From contig CP114118.1 of assembly GCA_029959195.1 (NCBI GenBank), forward strand, positions 1,798,001-1,862,000: a stretch of 64,000 nucleotides of DNA, read 5' to 3'. The number at the start of each line of letters is the position of its first letter. The stretch's first letter is position 1. The notes below the pieces were generated by a model. The model did not search any database, was not told the origin of the DNA, and was given only the letters and a program-made list of their open reading frames with translations. Position numbers and translations under genes: made by a program. Origin of the DNA: Dictyophora rubrovolvata. Its lineage: Eukaryota; Basidiomycota; Agaricomycetes; Phallales; Phallaceae. Positions 32,896 through 47,789 of this stretch are shown here, piece by piece.

Positions 32896-35800
32896 ATGCT
32901 GGACGTTGCCATTCGGAAACGTTCTCGTGACGAAGCAGTACAAAGTCAACGGACTTTTTTCAAGAGAACCGCCAGAGGAAAGGTCCTAAAAGGTTTGTTT
33001 TCAGTCTGAGGATTCTCAATGCTTATATTCATGTTATTCAGTTGTACGCGAACGTTATTTACGCGTCGATATTCCGTGTGGTTTATCTTTTTGCACTCTC
33101 TGCAACAATGAACAATCTAAGTTACTGTCATTAAAAAGCTCCCCACGTCATCATTCCTTCCCAAGTGATCATTTCCTTCTCCCGGATACCAATGTATTCT
33201 TGCATCAAGTAAGTCAATTTACATAGTCGCTGGTTGGTTCATAATTTCTGCTTAGATCGATCTAATCGAATCACCATTATTTTCACCTCCTATAATCCTA
33301 CTACAAACCGTAATCAATGAAGTCCGCCATCGTTCACTCCCCCTTTATAACCGCCTAAAAGCTCTCGTCGAGTCGGATGGAAAGACCTTTTATATCTTCT
33401 ACAATGAATACAGGCTGTGTGTAACTGTCCTCTTGTCTTTTCTCTCAATGATAACGCTGCTTTTAGAGATACCGCCGTTTTTCGAATGACAGGAGAAACG
33501 CCAAATGACTTCAATGATAGGTGTCAGTTGCGGCTTTTGATTTCAGTAACTTTGTTATACCTCTTGATTAGGTATCCGAAAAGCGGCTTTATGGTATCAA
33601 AACCATCTTAATGAAAATCACATGAAAAGAGCAGTACACAATTGTCCCGCAATCGTGCTTGTTACAGAGGATGCAACCAATAAGGCTAGAGCTATTAACG
33701 AAGGGACCAAGTCCATGTCAGGTGAATGCTCCCCTTTACATAAAAACGGAGTCTGATTGCTCCTTTTTCAGTTCGTCAGTATGTCGAAGGAATGGAAACA
33801 AACGATAAAGCGACATTGCTTGACTTGTTATCTACATCGGCTGAAGAATTAGAGCCAACGTTCGCCTCAGGATTGTCCAAAAGTACGTTGTATGTAGAGG
33901 TATGTTGTTTCATGATGTTTGCTACGTTCCGAATGTCGATTTGTCAAGTATCTACCCATGGCCACACTTCTCTCTGGCATTAAGGCTGGACGACTACATC
34001 AGGGTTACTTTAATGCCAACGTATATAATTACTTGGAAGTAGGTATCGCATTTTTTTTCACCCATTCAGGTATTGATAAGTTATGCAAGGGTTCTGTTAA
34101 TGTACCTTCCTTTCCCAAACCCGTCTTAATAACGGGGAGAGAGCATATGAATCGCTCCGTTCATGGAGACCTCGTTGTCATTGAGATGTTACCTGAGTCT
34201 GAATGGAAATCTTCTGCAGACGAAGTCCTTGACCAAGATGGTGAGTCGCATAGCTGAATCAAGCATATTCATGTCTTCATGTTCACGTTAATGTAGCTTT
34301 ACTGAAAAACGACGATGTCGAAGATTCAGAAGAGGACGACATCGATGTTCCGGAATCGAAACTTCAAGAAGACCGTCGAGTAATAAAACATACTATGACA
34401 TCACGACAACTGCAGCCCACTGGAAAAGTGGTCGGGATCATCAAACGGAATTGGAGAGCGTATGGTATATAAATTTTACTTTTTCAACCTGTAGTTAAAA
34501 AAATTCTTTAGTTATGTGTGTCATATCGATAGGACTTCGTTGGTCAACTCCAATAACGATTCCCTTGCTATCCAAACCATATTCGCCACAACCGTATCTC
34601 GTCTGCTACCACGTATTAGGGTCAGAACTCGACAAGCACCTTCGCTACTTGGGCAAAAAATACTGGTTACCATTGACCGATGGTCTGTCAATTCCCGATA
34701 TCCCGAAGGGCATTTTGTTCGCGCATTGGGTCAGGCTGAGAGCAAAGAAGCCGAGCAAGAGAGCCTACTCTTAGAGTTTGAGGTACCTTATAGGCCGTTT
34801 GGAAAGGCAATTCTGGACTGTTTGCCGTCAGAAGGCGATCAATGGGCCGTGCCACCCAAGGATGCTTCTAGTCCGGCCTGGCGTGATAGGGAAGATCTCC
34901 GAGACTTGCTGATTTGTAGCATTGATCCTCCAAGTATGCGTGGCTTACCTTCAATTTTGTTCTTATTTTTACAAAGACCACAGATTGCCAGGATATTGAT
35001 GATGCACTGCATGCACGTCGGCTTCCGAATGGTAACATTGAAACAGGCGTCCGTGAGTACATCTTGTATCAACCCAAATCCTCTAATCAAATGCATACCA
35101 GATATCGCTGATGTTTCATATTTCGTTCGTCCCGAGAATCCTATGGATGTAGAAGCTGCTGCCAGATCTACGACTGTCTACCTTGTGGACAAACGTATTG
35201 ACATGTTACCCAGTCTTCTCGGGACAAACTTATGTTCTTTGAGGCCAAATGTTGAGCGGTTAGCTTTCTCGGTAATTTGGGTGCGTAAATGCCAAAGTCA
35301 ACTGCACATTTTCCAATGGTTTTTTAGGAGCTCAGCCCAAACGCGGACATTGTTAATGTTAGGTTCATCAAGTCTGTAATCGCATCGAGAGCGGCTTTTA
35401 CATATGAGCAAGCTCAACTACGCAATGACGATCGGTAAGAAGATTTGAAAAATTTAAATCGCTTGTTACACATTCATCTTTAGACACATGCAAGACGATC
35501 TAACCAACACTATCCGCTTACTAAATACACTTGCCAAAAAGCTGAAGGCGAAGCGAATGGCTGCGGGTGCCCTCAACTTAGCTTCCCCAGAAGTAAAGAT
35601 TCATTTGGACAGTAGTGAATCCTCAGACCCAATCGATGTTGAGCAAAAGGAAATGAGGGAAACTAACAGTCTCGTTGAAGAATTTATGCTACTAGCAAAT
35701 ATCAGTGTCGCGAAGAAGATACATGAAACATTTCCACTAACGTCTGTCCTGAGGTATGCAATCCTGCTACACACCATTCGGTTGCTGAAATACACTTCAT

Positions 35801-36739
35801 AGGCGACACTTGCCACCCCCGAAGGAAAATTTCGAGAAGTTGCAAGATATCCTCCAGAAATGCAAGAACCTTGGCCTAAATGTTTCAAGCTCCAGCGCCT
35901 TGGCCAGCTCGCTTGACCTCTGCGTTGTATGTGACCCGTTATCATTATTGTATGTCGCTTTTCTTTACGTTGCGTTCCAGGACCCAAAAGAACCTGCGTT
36001 TAATACTCTGGTTCGCATCATGGCGACCAGATGCATGCTTTCTGCCGAATATTTCTGTTCGGGTAGCGTCAGTCGTGATACATTTGGCCATTATGGATTA
36101 GCTAGTCCCATCTATACTCACTTTACTAGCCCAATCCGACGATATGCAGGTACGTCCATTTGATCCCTGATGTATGCTTACACAGTTGACGAGTTAATAG
36201 ATGTTTTGGTCCATCGTCAACTGGCAGCCGCAATTAATTATGCACCCTTACATCCATCACTTCACGGCAAAGCTCATGTAGAAAAAACTTTAGAAAATGC
36301 CAACCACAAACACCGGATGGCTCAGATGGCTGGTAGAGCTAGCGTCGAATTTTACGTTGGATTAGCTTTGAAGGCAAGAGGGAATGACGCTGTCAACCAG
36401 CAGGTTCAGGAAGATGCTTTCGTCATCCGCACTTTTCGCAATGGATTGGGCGTGTTCGTCAGCAAGTTAGATCTTTCATGTCTCCTCACTGTTAATACGT
36501 TGTCTCTAACAAATCTCACACCTAGGCTGGGTATTGAAGGCTTGGTCACATTTAAGCGTGATGTTCAATTTGATCCTGATAAGTATACAATTACCTTTCC
36601 AGGGTTGGGAGAAAAAGCCGTCACCATCAAGATATTCGACAAAGTGACCGTAGCTATGACGGTAGAGAAGGATAAAAACACACAGCGTGGGAAGGTGAAA
36701 ATGTCGCTAATAAAGCCGGTTGATTCAAATTCGTTGTAA
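32896..36739 (+). CDS. DIS3: Exosome 3'-5' exoribonuclease and endonuclease DIS3/RRP44
   Basis: DIS3 is the processive RNase of the RNA exosome. Exon 1 starts [21 protein letters not shown]3 motif, CTLC in [13 protein letters not shown], precedes the PIN domain [20 protein letters not shown] with its Asp. Cold-shock-like domains follow ([15 protein letters not shown] region). The RNB domain reads, after splicing, [20 protein letters not shown], where clustered Asp residues form the RNase II active site, then [37 protein letters not shown] and the [20 protein letters not shown] motif follow, and a C-terminal S1 domain ends [12 protein letters not shown]. More than ten small introns split it. 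All major catalytic residues appear intact. Confidence 0.95.
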
Positions 36740-37037
36740 AAAGTTCGCCCCTTTGTGTTCAAGAAAATCTACTTGTACACCTGTTAATCTAAATCCCTCC
36801 GGTTACATGTACCACTATAGCATTAAGCTCCACACCTGATGGTTGGGAAAACCCGTTGTCAATCGTTTTATACTGAAAACGTCATTGCGGATTGGTGAAA
36901 CATACCGTGCTTTCGCCCCCTCTGCTGCAGTTTTCTAATTGGCAGGCATATTTGCACAGTCGAAGCTAGACAGACAATAAGGAAGTTCCGGAATGTGCAT
37001 CTCTAGTGCACTTTTCATATTTCGAAACATCGAATGC

Positions 37038-38655
37038 TTAGAACGAGGTTGATTGAGTGCGGGAAAGCGACGGCACGCTCCACAACTTGATGCTTGTATC
37101 GTTCGAATACGGTATCTGTTCAACAGCGAAGGTCCTTGAGTCATCAGTTACATCCTCCGAAGAATCGGTGTCCGACTCAGAGCTGCTGCACGATAGGCCT
37201 CGTCCTTGATAGCCGTCAAAGTGTCGTGAGCCAGAAACTGAAACTAGTATGGACTCTGCTTTATGCAAAGCAACGGCTGAAATTGTATCTAAAAAGTTTG
37301 AGTGCCCTCCTATCGGGTCAAATAAAAGACATCCACACCATTATGGGCTTTGAATCGACTTGTCGGAATTTCAGTCAATGTGTCGTTCACGTTATAAGAA
37401 GATATAAACCCGTCCTATAACGGACGTCGAGAATAGAATCATTTCAAGCAACTTGTCCGATTCAAAAAAACTCACAGTATCGCCGGTGACTAAATTTCCA
37501 TAATCATCGATGTCGAACATAATGCGTTGGTTATTAAACCCTAACCGCCCGAAACTCAATAAAGGAGCCGAAACATCTCCGCGTAAATCCCAGCACAAAA
37601 TCTTCCCCGTCTGTCTTGATGTCGCAAATACTAAATAGGGTTTTGTAGAATGATATTTAATCTGTGTGTATAGTGCCCAAGAAAATTAATTGACCGCCGG
37701 AGAGGACTGGTATGGGAAATCATTACTTGCGTAACCGGGCCGAGAATCCCTCCGAGATGAGAGACAACTTCTCCGGGGGAGTTTTCATCATACACAACGA
37801 GGTACGAAGAAAAAGTACCAGCCGCATACAGACCGGAATAATCTGGACTAAAGGCTAGTGACGATACGATGCCTTTCAAAACAAGATGAGCTTTACAATC
37901 GGGATTTCGGAAATATACTACCTTTAATCCCGTCTTTACTTTTTTTGGTTGGAGTAGTTAGGATACGATCTCCCTCTCCAGGATAATTCACGTCGAAAAC
38001 TTGAATAGCGTCTTGGAATCCGCAGTAAATTCTAGATTTCAATTGATCTAAGTCTTAAGAGACGAAGAGATACTCACTAACTTAGTCATGAAACTATTAA
38101 ACGATATACTATATGGTGCCACATATCGTTCCCGGTGGTCAACTAGCCGGTAAGACGCTCGAAGCTAAACCAGATTCATCACTCTTGGTACACTGGGAAC
38201 ACTGTAAGACCAACCCTTCCATCTGAGCCATCGAGCAATTTGACGGGACAATCTTTTACTGAAGCTAAAAAGCAGAACGTCGACGGATCCTCTGGTACAG
38301 CTACCGGATACCACGTGGTACAAAGGATACTTTCGGCCTGAGGGAATTGCTTCCAAACGCCTGAAAATGGCTTGGTCAGAGGAACATAAATATGATATAT
38401 TAAGTTTCCTTTGGATTCACCTAACTCTGAGTCCACAGTTTGATGGGACCTGGTTGTATACCCTTAGTAAACATACACTTAGTTAAGGATGAACGCTAAC
38501 GTGAAAGGGTGTAAATCATAAAGCTCGATCGTTCGGCTCTCCGTCGTTGTAAGAGCTACTGAGCCATTGAAACATAGGCTACACGATCTGAAAAAGTTGC
38601 CTTTGCCGGATGTTAACCTAGATGTTGCGATGAGTTTGGCTGACGGTATAGTCAT
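37038..38655 (-). CDS. WDR79/TCAB1-like WD40 protein
   Basis: WDR79/TCAB1 proteins bind small Cajal-body RNAs and telomerase RNA in animals; fungal relatives share the fold. Blocks in order are NFFRSCSLCFNGSVALTTTE, TFCFLASVKDCPVKLLDGSD, YRLVDHRERYVAPYS-like sequence, IYCGFQDAIQVFDVNYPGEG, TTPTKKSKDGIKGIVSSLAF, LCWDLRGDVSAPLLSFGR and DDYGNLVTGDTDGFIS. These match the family closely, notably VDHRERY and GEG plus TTPTKKSKDG. Near the C-terminus is a Ser/Asp-rich insert (SCSSSESDTDSSED), then SIKLWSVPSLSRTQSTSF. The start is uncertain: 38655 is the first in-frame ATG of the first recognised exon, but an upstream exon may exist. Confidence 0.85.
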
Positions 38656-38811
38656 TCGGCAGGACGATGTGACCGTGACCGACCAGGATGAAGAACACAA
38701 ATATTCAATGATTATAATTACAATTTATTGAAATAGAATGGCTGAGGATATAAGTACAGAATGTTAGCATAAGATATAATCTGACATAACGTAATCCCAA
38801 AAGAAATAAAA

Positions 38812-39516
38812 CTACGTGTTCAGAACCGTCCACTTGTTTTCCTTGATCAGTTTGGCATGTTCAAGAAGATATTTACCTGAAAGAGCGTGGATTAAAGTAA
38901 AGAAAAAATTAAGACATACACAGCATACCTTCTTTATATTTCTGCGAGGAATCGGAGGCTTTGAAGTAATACCACCCTATTCGATCATTGCACCCTACAC
39001 AGAACGTGTCTTGGACCTGATTGGAGACAATGAGATTATGTGTTCCGAGTCACTTAAGTTGAAATCATACAGTATGGAGTCCTGTACTGTTGAATAAACA
39101 TTTAGAAATTGCCCGACAAGTAAGTGTTCAACGACATACAGTAACAGTCTATCTTCTTTGTTTCCCAACTTGACATTTACAGCCGAGTGCATTAAACTGG
39201 CTTGAATGTAAGAAGTGCCCAAACAGACTTGTTCAAACATACAATCCGCGACCGTCACGTCCTGAAAAACTTTTGCTGATTAGTTCCTCTTGCAAGGCCT
39301 GCACAATGTTTTGATAAGCTGCAGGTCAAGTATTTGGTAGTCCACTTCTAACGAACCAAGACCGCGGAGCACTTGGAGCAGGAAAACGTGGGTCGGTCAT
39401 TGAACAGTAATTCCACTTGTAATCTTGTATCTGTACTCGTTGAAGATACCATCATAAGAGTCAGAATTCAAGTCTGAGATCTGGTAAAAGTCACGTGTCC
39501 ATAATTCAGGAGTCAT
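38812..39516 (-). CDS. Yippee-like zinc-binding protein
   Basis: Yippee proteins bind zinc through two CXXC pairs in a beta-tent fold. Several small exons give MTPELWTH, then TFSCSKCSAVLALQEELISK (first CXXC), GRDGRGFLMHSAVNVKLGNK with EDRLLLTGLHTVQDTFCVGC (second CXXC) and NDRIGWYYFKASDSSQKYKE, ending EHAKLIKENKWTVLNT. All diagnostic blocks are present. The first coding exon (39516 downward) is about 22 bases and joins across a 64-base intron. The start codon is 97 bases from the divergent VPS53 start. A cellular role in fungi is not established; related domains occur in cereblon and Mis18. Confidence 0.9.
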
Positions 39517-39613
39517 TACATAATTTCGACCATCTTCACTGAGTGTTTAGCGCATTACTCGATTTTTCTTGCATACTTATCCCCTTAGGCTTCGCTTTGA
39601 CCGATGGTTTGAA

Positions 39614-42600
39614 ATGGTTAATTCTACGTTGTCCACTGATACCCTTCAGTCCATACAGAAGATATTATCTCTGCCACCCCAACCCAAAGATCCTCTTGAC
39701 AGTTTCTCATCACAGTTCGACGTGCTGTCTTCGCTAAATAATATATTCCTTGATGGTGCGTCAATGGCTATATATTGTCTGAGCTGTATTCCGAAAGCAA
39801 TGGTAAAGAATCATCCCTGTCCACTTCGAGCTTCGAAAATGCTTTTGCAGAAATGGCACAGTCTCGAGCACAAACAATCGACTCTATACGCAGTTTCAGG
39901 TCTGAACTCGGCATAAATTTGTTGAATAATCACCTTGAAGAAGGAATACCATTGTCATCTGACTGTTCAGAGCCGAGTAATACCCAAATTTCAGATATAC
40001 AAGAGATGATCTCCGTGAGTTACATCATCTATGCTTTACATTAATTCCTTACTTTGGCCCACAGGACCTTCTTCTACAAACATCTCGAATTCGCGAAAAG
40101 TCTTCTGAGTCTTCACATGTGGTTCACGAAATAACGAAAGATATGCAACACTTGGATCTTACTAAGCGCAACCTCGTTACAAGCATTAACACTCTCCGTC
40201 GGCTAAGCATGTTAAGCAAGTGTTCAAAGTATTTTTTCATATACTTCACCCCTAATAATTATTTATAAGCTAATGGAATCATTCGCTTGGAGAGCCTTAT
40301 CTCACCCTTGCCAAGAAATTATCGGGAAATCGCTCAGACTTTGTCTGCAAGTACTCCTATTCTTCTCGTGCATTTCCGACCTTATACTCTGGAATATCCA
40401 GGCCTCTAAAAACTTGGCTGCCCTATTCAAATCCTCAATGCGAATTCCGATTGTTGCTATAACTTTGAAACGCTTACAGGAACTTCAAGGCGAGCTGAGA
40501 AGTATCTTGGATACTGAATTTAATTCCTTGTCAGTTGCTGCGTGGTCCATCCTCCAGATACATACATATGCTGAGTCCATGAAAGTTTTTTGAAGGACCA
40601 ATCAAAATCAGTAAAACCTTCGATTATCTCAAATGCGTGCCTCGTTGTGGACGTCCTTGGGGAGGACGTCAGGTCAGTTGTCTCTTTCGTTGAAGTATTT
40701 CTTTTCAATTGTACACGCACCAATCTCGTATCAGGAACTATCTTATCGATCATTACTGCACGCTAGAACTTAAAGAATATCGCCGAATCTTTCGAGCTTC
40801 CGACGAGGTATATCTCTTGTCAATATTGTGCTTCCATGCCCATTCTCAGTTCACATCCAGGCCGGACACCTTGATAACATATCTAGGAGGTTTGCTTATT
40901 TTAAGCGCCTCTTGGGGACGTATGATGCCGAATTTGCACGTGTCTTTCCTGCGGAGTGGAAGGTTGGATGTGCGTTATGTGCCAAATGGAACGAGATTAC
41001 AAGGTATGAATCTCTCTTCAGGAGGAATGTTAGGACTTCACCTTTAGTTAGGGATGATTTGTCTTCGGCGCTTTCCAGAGTCAGCTCCAAGTTGACTGTT
41101 ATGGAATTACTCCAAGCTGTCCAAGAGACTACTGAATTCCAAACGTTTTTGGCACAAAGCTTCAAGATGCCTGTAAGTTTGAGTGGTACTATGCTTTGCT
41201 TGCTCAAATGCAGACCATAAAACATTTCCAGTACTTTGATATCCTGTCTCGACCAGGTTCTGCTTTGGGCGAGGGAAAATCAAAACCAATGTCAGCTGCC
41301 TTTGAACCGCACATGGGCATATTTGTAGATGCTCAGGATAAGTATGGTATTTGTTGTTATATTGTTAGACAGTAGCCTGACAATTTTAGGACGTTATCTG
41401 ACCTACTGATGCCTCATCGTGGCGTTAAAAGTCGGGCATCGTTGGATGGTGCACCAACAACTACGCCTACTGCTGAAGACCAGAGCATATCCATGACCGT
41501 GTTATCTTCCTCAACTGAGCTTTTTTATTTTTATGCCCAAAATTTGGAACAATGCTCTCAACTCTCCACAAAGACCATGTTGGCAGACATGTTCGGTGTG
41601 TGGCAGAAGTGGTTGAGGATATACGCAGGTGCGTAGCCAAACTTTATACAAATTGGTATTGATGATGTTTCAGAGGATGTACTTATGGTCCGTCTCAAGC
41701 GGTATACACCTGGTTTATTGAATAATGAAATTGTATACTTAATTTTGGCAGGCCCGATCGGGAACGGCTGTCATTAGAGACCCGTATGAGCGTGAATGAG
41801 ATTCATTCGTACTGTCTGGTATTGAATACCGCAGATTATTGTCAAGTTACAGCCATAGAGGTGCACTATTTCATTGATGATGATCCATGAGATGAATCAA
41901 ACAATTTCTCAGTTAGAAGAAAAAGTCAAAGAAAAAATCGACGATGACTTTAAAGATCGTGTATCCCTTCAAGCTGAGAAAGATTTATTTGTCAGGTGTT
42001 GTCTTTTTACAAAAAAATTATTTTTGCGACATTGTTTTTGATATTTTCGACAGCATAATTTTTACGGCTATATCTAGCTTACTGAAAGAGCTAGAAGCTA
42101 TTGTGGATGGACCCTTACTCTCCTTGCAGCGAATGCCGTGGACAGTCCCAGAGACTGTCAGCGGTGAATCACATTATGTCGCGAGTCTGACGCAGGCTGT
42201 GCAAGATATGGTGAATGTCGTGCAAGAACGCGTCGAACAAAAAAAGTACTTGAGAATTTTCTTCGATAAAGCTTCAATGTAAGCCAGTTTTTTTGGTTTA
42301 AATCAAATTCGAACATACCTGAGCTTCCATAACAGTTTGATCATCACCAAGTTCACGAATTCCTTAGTCAAAAGCCGACCATTGAAAGAAAGAGGTGCAG
42401 AGCAGGTACATACATAGACCTATTGCCGTCCTTTTCGTAATGAATTAATTTCGCAATTAATATCGTAGCTATTACTAGATCTTCACAAAATTCGATCGTG
42501 TCTTTTGAAAATGCCCGGAAGTCTGGCAACGGACGGTTCTTCGTGAGTCATTGAAAATTAATGATACATGAAGACAGGGTGATTGATCGTTCATAGATAT

Positions 42601-43206
42601 AGTAAACTAGTGATGAAACATACGTCGAGCCTAGAAACATTACTAAAGTTGGTAAATGCACCCGTAGTGAGTTCACAGAGGGTATGCCTGTGCATGAGAG
42701 AAATTTAAAAAAAAAATTACACAGAACTCGCCCGAAGACTTTGTGCGGAATTATCTATTGCTCGTAGGAGACTCGTCTTTCTCCAACTTCCAAAAGGTCT
42801 GGGAACTGAAATGATATTTTATTCTTCACTAATGTCGTTCATTTAGATTCTAGATCTGAAAGGCACTGGACGTGCCGATCAGAATGACCTCTTGGACATT
42901 TTCCTCACTATGACAAGTACGAGACCGGAGTTGGAGAGCACGTCGTTTTTATCATCCCTAGATATGGACCCAGGGTCTTCATCTTTAACACACATGATGA
43001 GTCCCAGTTCAAGCCGTACTAATCTGCCGAATTTATTAGGAGGTGGTGGAGTTGTCCGCCAGGAAGCAGGGTCAACTAGTGGTTTTGGAGCACTAGGACT
43101 TGGTAGTCCGACAAGCGATGCTGTTTCGAAAGGTGATGGAAAGAAAGAACCATCACGAATGAGTGAATTCCGTAGACTTGTCAGTTTAGTTCGAAGGGAT
43201 CAATAG
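39614..43206 (+). CDS. VPS53: GARP complex subunit VPS53
   Basis: VPS53 is a subunit of the GARP tether that captures endosome-derived vesicles at the trans-Golgi. The start MVNSTLSTDTLQSIQ lies downstream of a short frame without ATG. Characteristic blocks are ISDIQEM with DLLLQTSRIREKSSESSHVV, ITKDMQHLDLTKRNLVTSIN with TLRRLSML, HFRPYTLEYPGL, RIPIVAITLKRLQELQGELR with SILDTEFNSL, FEPHMGIFVDAQDKTLSDL and VWQKWLRIYAG. The 3' exons end EFRRLVSLVRRDQ with a Ser/Gly-rich stretch before it. At least fifteen short exons are implied, and some internal joins near 39750-40270 are uncertain. Confidence 0.88.
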
Positions 43207-43989
43207 TCCATTAAAAAGACGTAACCCTTGCATGGACCCAAAAGGATGCGACGTGTGCATGAAGCCTGTCCAGTGGCAGGTCCATTTTACTGAAGTCCGG
43301 CCTCAAAGGGTTTTTGTTCGGGCGGTGGTCCATGGCTGAGTGGTTTCAGTAGGGAGGGGAAAAGTTGCTATGGCTTAGTTACGAGGAGTTACGAGTTACA
43401 CCCGCATGCATTTTCCTTTCAGCAACACGGAAGAGTTTAACAGATCACGGGGAACACGGGGAATGTTTTGATCTGGTTTGATACGAGTAAGGGTTGAAAT
43501 GAATGGAAAACAGAAGAGAAATGTTTCAGATGACCGGTCCTGACCGTCGGAAGAAGCTATGTCGAGTCATAAAGAATGATCAATTAAAAAAATTCATGTC
43601 TATGTACTCGCGACCTGAAGGTGAATAAATATACAGTTGTATACACCCTGTGAATACATATATGCAGCTGGGTAGAAGGGAAACACGCTTGACTGACATG
43701 ATCCCAGGAGTGGTCGGTGCATATGCATATTGCTTATTGACGGTTGCAGCTCCAAATCAGTAGGGAGTCTTGTCGGGTTAAACGGGATCTAAGCTTAAAG
43801 TGAAATGAATATGAGAATTTGATCAAAGCGAGAAGAAGGCCGACGGAGGAGCCCAGAGCGTACATAAAAGAGGTGAACCGGGAAGTATCTGAACACCTTG
43901 TACGCTCAAAGTTCCTTTAAGCTACTTCGCTGAATCAGTTGCACATCGCCCACACTCCTTTGTTTACAATCCACTCCTTTGAATAAGAA
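43207..43989. other. Intergenic region upstream of the hydrophobin gene
   Basis: About 780 bases between the VPS53 stop and the hydrophobin start. No convincing coding sequence. It is longer than most gaps here, which suits a strongly regulated developmental gene. Confidence 0.5.
43864..43870 (+). promoter_or_regulatory. Candidate TATA box of the hydrophobin gene
   Basis: ATAAAAG lies about 120 bases upstream of the start codon. It is followed by CT-rich sequence near 43950-43980 that could hold the transcription start. Highly expressed fungal hydrophobin genes often have TATA boxes; the call rests on motif and distance only. Confidence 0.4.
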
Positions 43990-45044
43990 ATGTTCTCCAA
44001 ATCTTCATTTTTTGTTGCAATTGCCTTTTCTGCCGCGTTTTTGGCGAAAATCAATGCCCAATCTTCTGAAATAGTTTACCCTGCTGGAATGCCTGCTGTT
44101 TGCCGTCCTTACTACCAGCCTCCTACTCCCCCATCCTCTTCCTGTCAAAATCCTCCTCCTTCTTCTTCTTCCCCTCCCCCTCCCCCTTCGGCGGTTTCCC
44201 CGTCGCAGCTCGAAACGCCCTGTTCAGGCAACTCCCCAGTGAACGACTCTCCCTCTCCCCCTGCTGGTCAGTTGTCTTCTTCGTCGCCAGCTGCGCCCTC
44301 TTCCCCCGCGAGTCCAGCACCATCGACCGCGGCCTCCCCGTCTTCCCCCGCTCAATCAACTTCTCCTTCTTCTTCTCCCGTTCCCGCTCTCCTTCAATCA
44401 CAGCCTGCAGCTCCTTCCTCCCCTACATCCAGCGATGGTATCCAAACCCCTTCTACTTCAGTTTCCGCGGTTACCCCACCTGAAACTTCTTGCACAGACG
44501 ATGGACCAGCTTCTCCCAGCAGTGATCCCGTTTCAAGTGAACCTAAGCCGAGTTCTCCAGTCTCTGTTGTCCCTTCTTCGTCTTCCGGTCCGGGATCAGC
44601 ACCGATTAACGTTCTTTCATCCGGTGTTCCCTCGTTCACTCCCACGAGCTCCTCGGGAACTACTCTCGCCAGCAGCAGTCCCTACGGTACTTCAAAACCA
44701 GTTACCACTACTGTAACTGTTCAAGCCCCCGCAGTAACGACCATCTCACAATGCAACACCGGGGGTGCCCAATGCTGCAATAGCGTCCAGCGCGCCGATT
44801 CCCAGTCGACTTCTAGCTTACTCGGTCTAGTCGGTGTTGCTGTTCAAGATGTTACAGCCATGGTTGGCATGGGCTGTGTACCTATCATAGGAGGCGCAGT
44901 TTGGTGAGTTTTTTCAATATATGCTGTATAATCACGGGATATGATGATAATTTGGGATATCGCAGTAACCAACAACCCGTATGCTGCGAAAACAACAATT
45001 TCAATGGACTCGTCAATATCGGCTGTAGCCCCATTAGTCTCTGA
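43990..45044 (+). CDS. Class I hydrophobin with a long Pro/Ser/Thr-rich N-terminal extension
   Basis: Two exons (43990-44903 and 44966-45044) give 330 residues. Residues 1-23 form a signal peptide (FFVAIAFSAAFLAKINA). Residues about 25-250 are Pro/Ser/Thr/Ala-rich, with PPPPP and many SSSP groups, likely heavily O-glycosylated, and contain extra Cys at 38, 52, 78 and 168. The last ~80 residues carry eight Cys spaced C255-X6-CC-X32-C296-X8-C305-X5-CC-X12-C325, which fits class I spacing; C305 is made across the intron. Class I hydrophobins are usually about 100-150 residues and self-assemble at air-wall surfaces. The long extension is unusual and may tether it in the wall. Confidence 0.88.
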
Positions 45045-45434
45045 ATGTTGCAGAAAACACCAGGGTTTTTCCTGTAGCTCACACGTTGTCAAAATGAACT
45101 TTTTTGACATTTTTTAATATCAACGGACAGAGTCAAGAGTCTTACTAATATCAGATTGTTATTTTTGAATATAAAATTACTGTACCTTTGAACCAGTTTG
45201 CGAGATAAATGAAAACTCGGTTCTCTTGTTGTGAGCCAAGAAAACAACTTAATTTTACATGCGATTGCTGTGCAGAGTGTTGCTGAGAGGACAGGCCTGT
45301 TACACAGCGTTACTAGTTGCTTCTTACATAAATCGGTTGAAACCGAAACCATTGGCTCATCATATATACAAAGTGTAGTATACCCAGCCACTGCCCTTGT
45401 CCTTTGCTTGTTTCTTCTCTTTCATCTGCTCAGG
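45045..45434. other. Intergenic region, hydrophobin to MAP kinase
   Basis: A 390-base gap holding the hydrophobin 3' UTR and the MAP kinase promoter. Overlapping short open frames on both strands show no protein similarity that I recognise. Confidence 0.45.
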
Positions 45435-47491
<2,057 letters not shown>

Positions 47492-47789
47492 ACTTGGAGC
47501 TTGCAATGAAAGCAATGATGGATTGTAAATGTCACAAAGGAAGGATAAATATAAGTAAGATATTAAATGGAACTTATATACTTAAATGTAAAAAAATGCT
47601 ATTGATATCAGTGTATTGAAAGAGTATTTTTCTTTATCTCGTTTATCATTAGGAGATTCGGTGAACACGTGCCAGATCAGCGGCTCCTGTAATCGTTGCC
47701 TGTGAGGACTGTTTTCCTCTCATTTTTTACTCTTTTTTCTTCTTCTTCGCTCTTTTTATTATTATTAATTTTTCTAGCTTTGACCACGT

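Noticed and set aside
44100-44716. Alternative-frame and antisense frames across the hydrophobin extension
   Set aside because: The Pro/Ser codon bias keeps other frames open; the frame with signal peptide and eight Cys is the real one.
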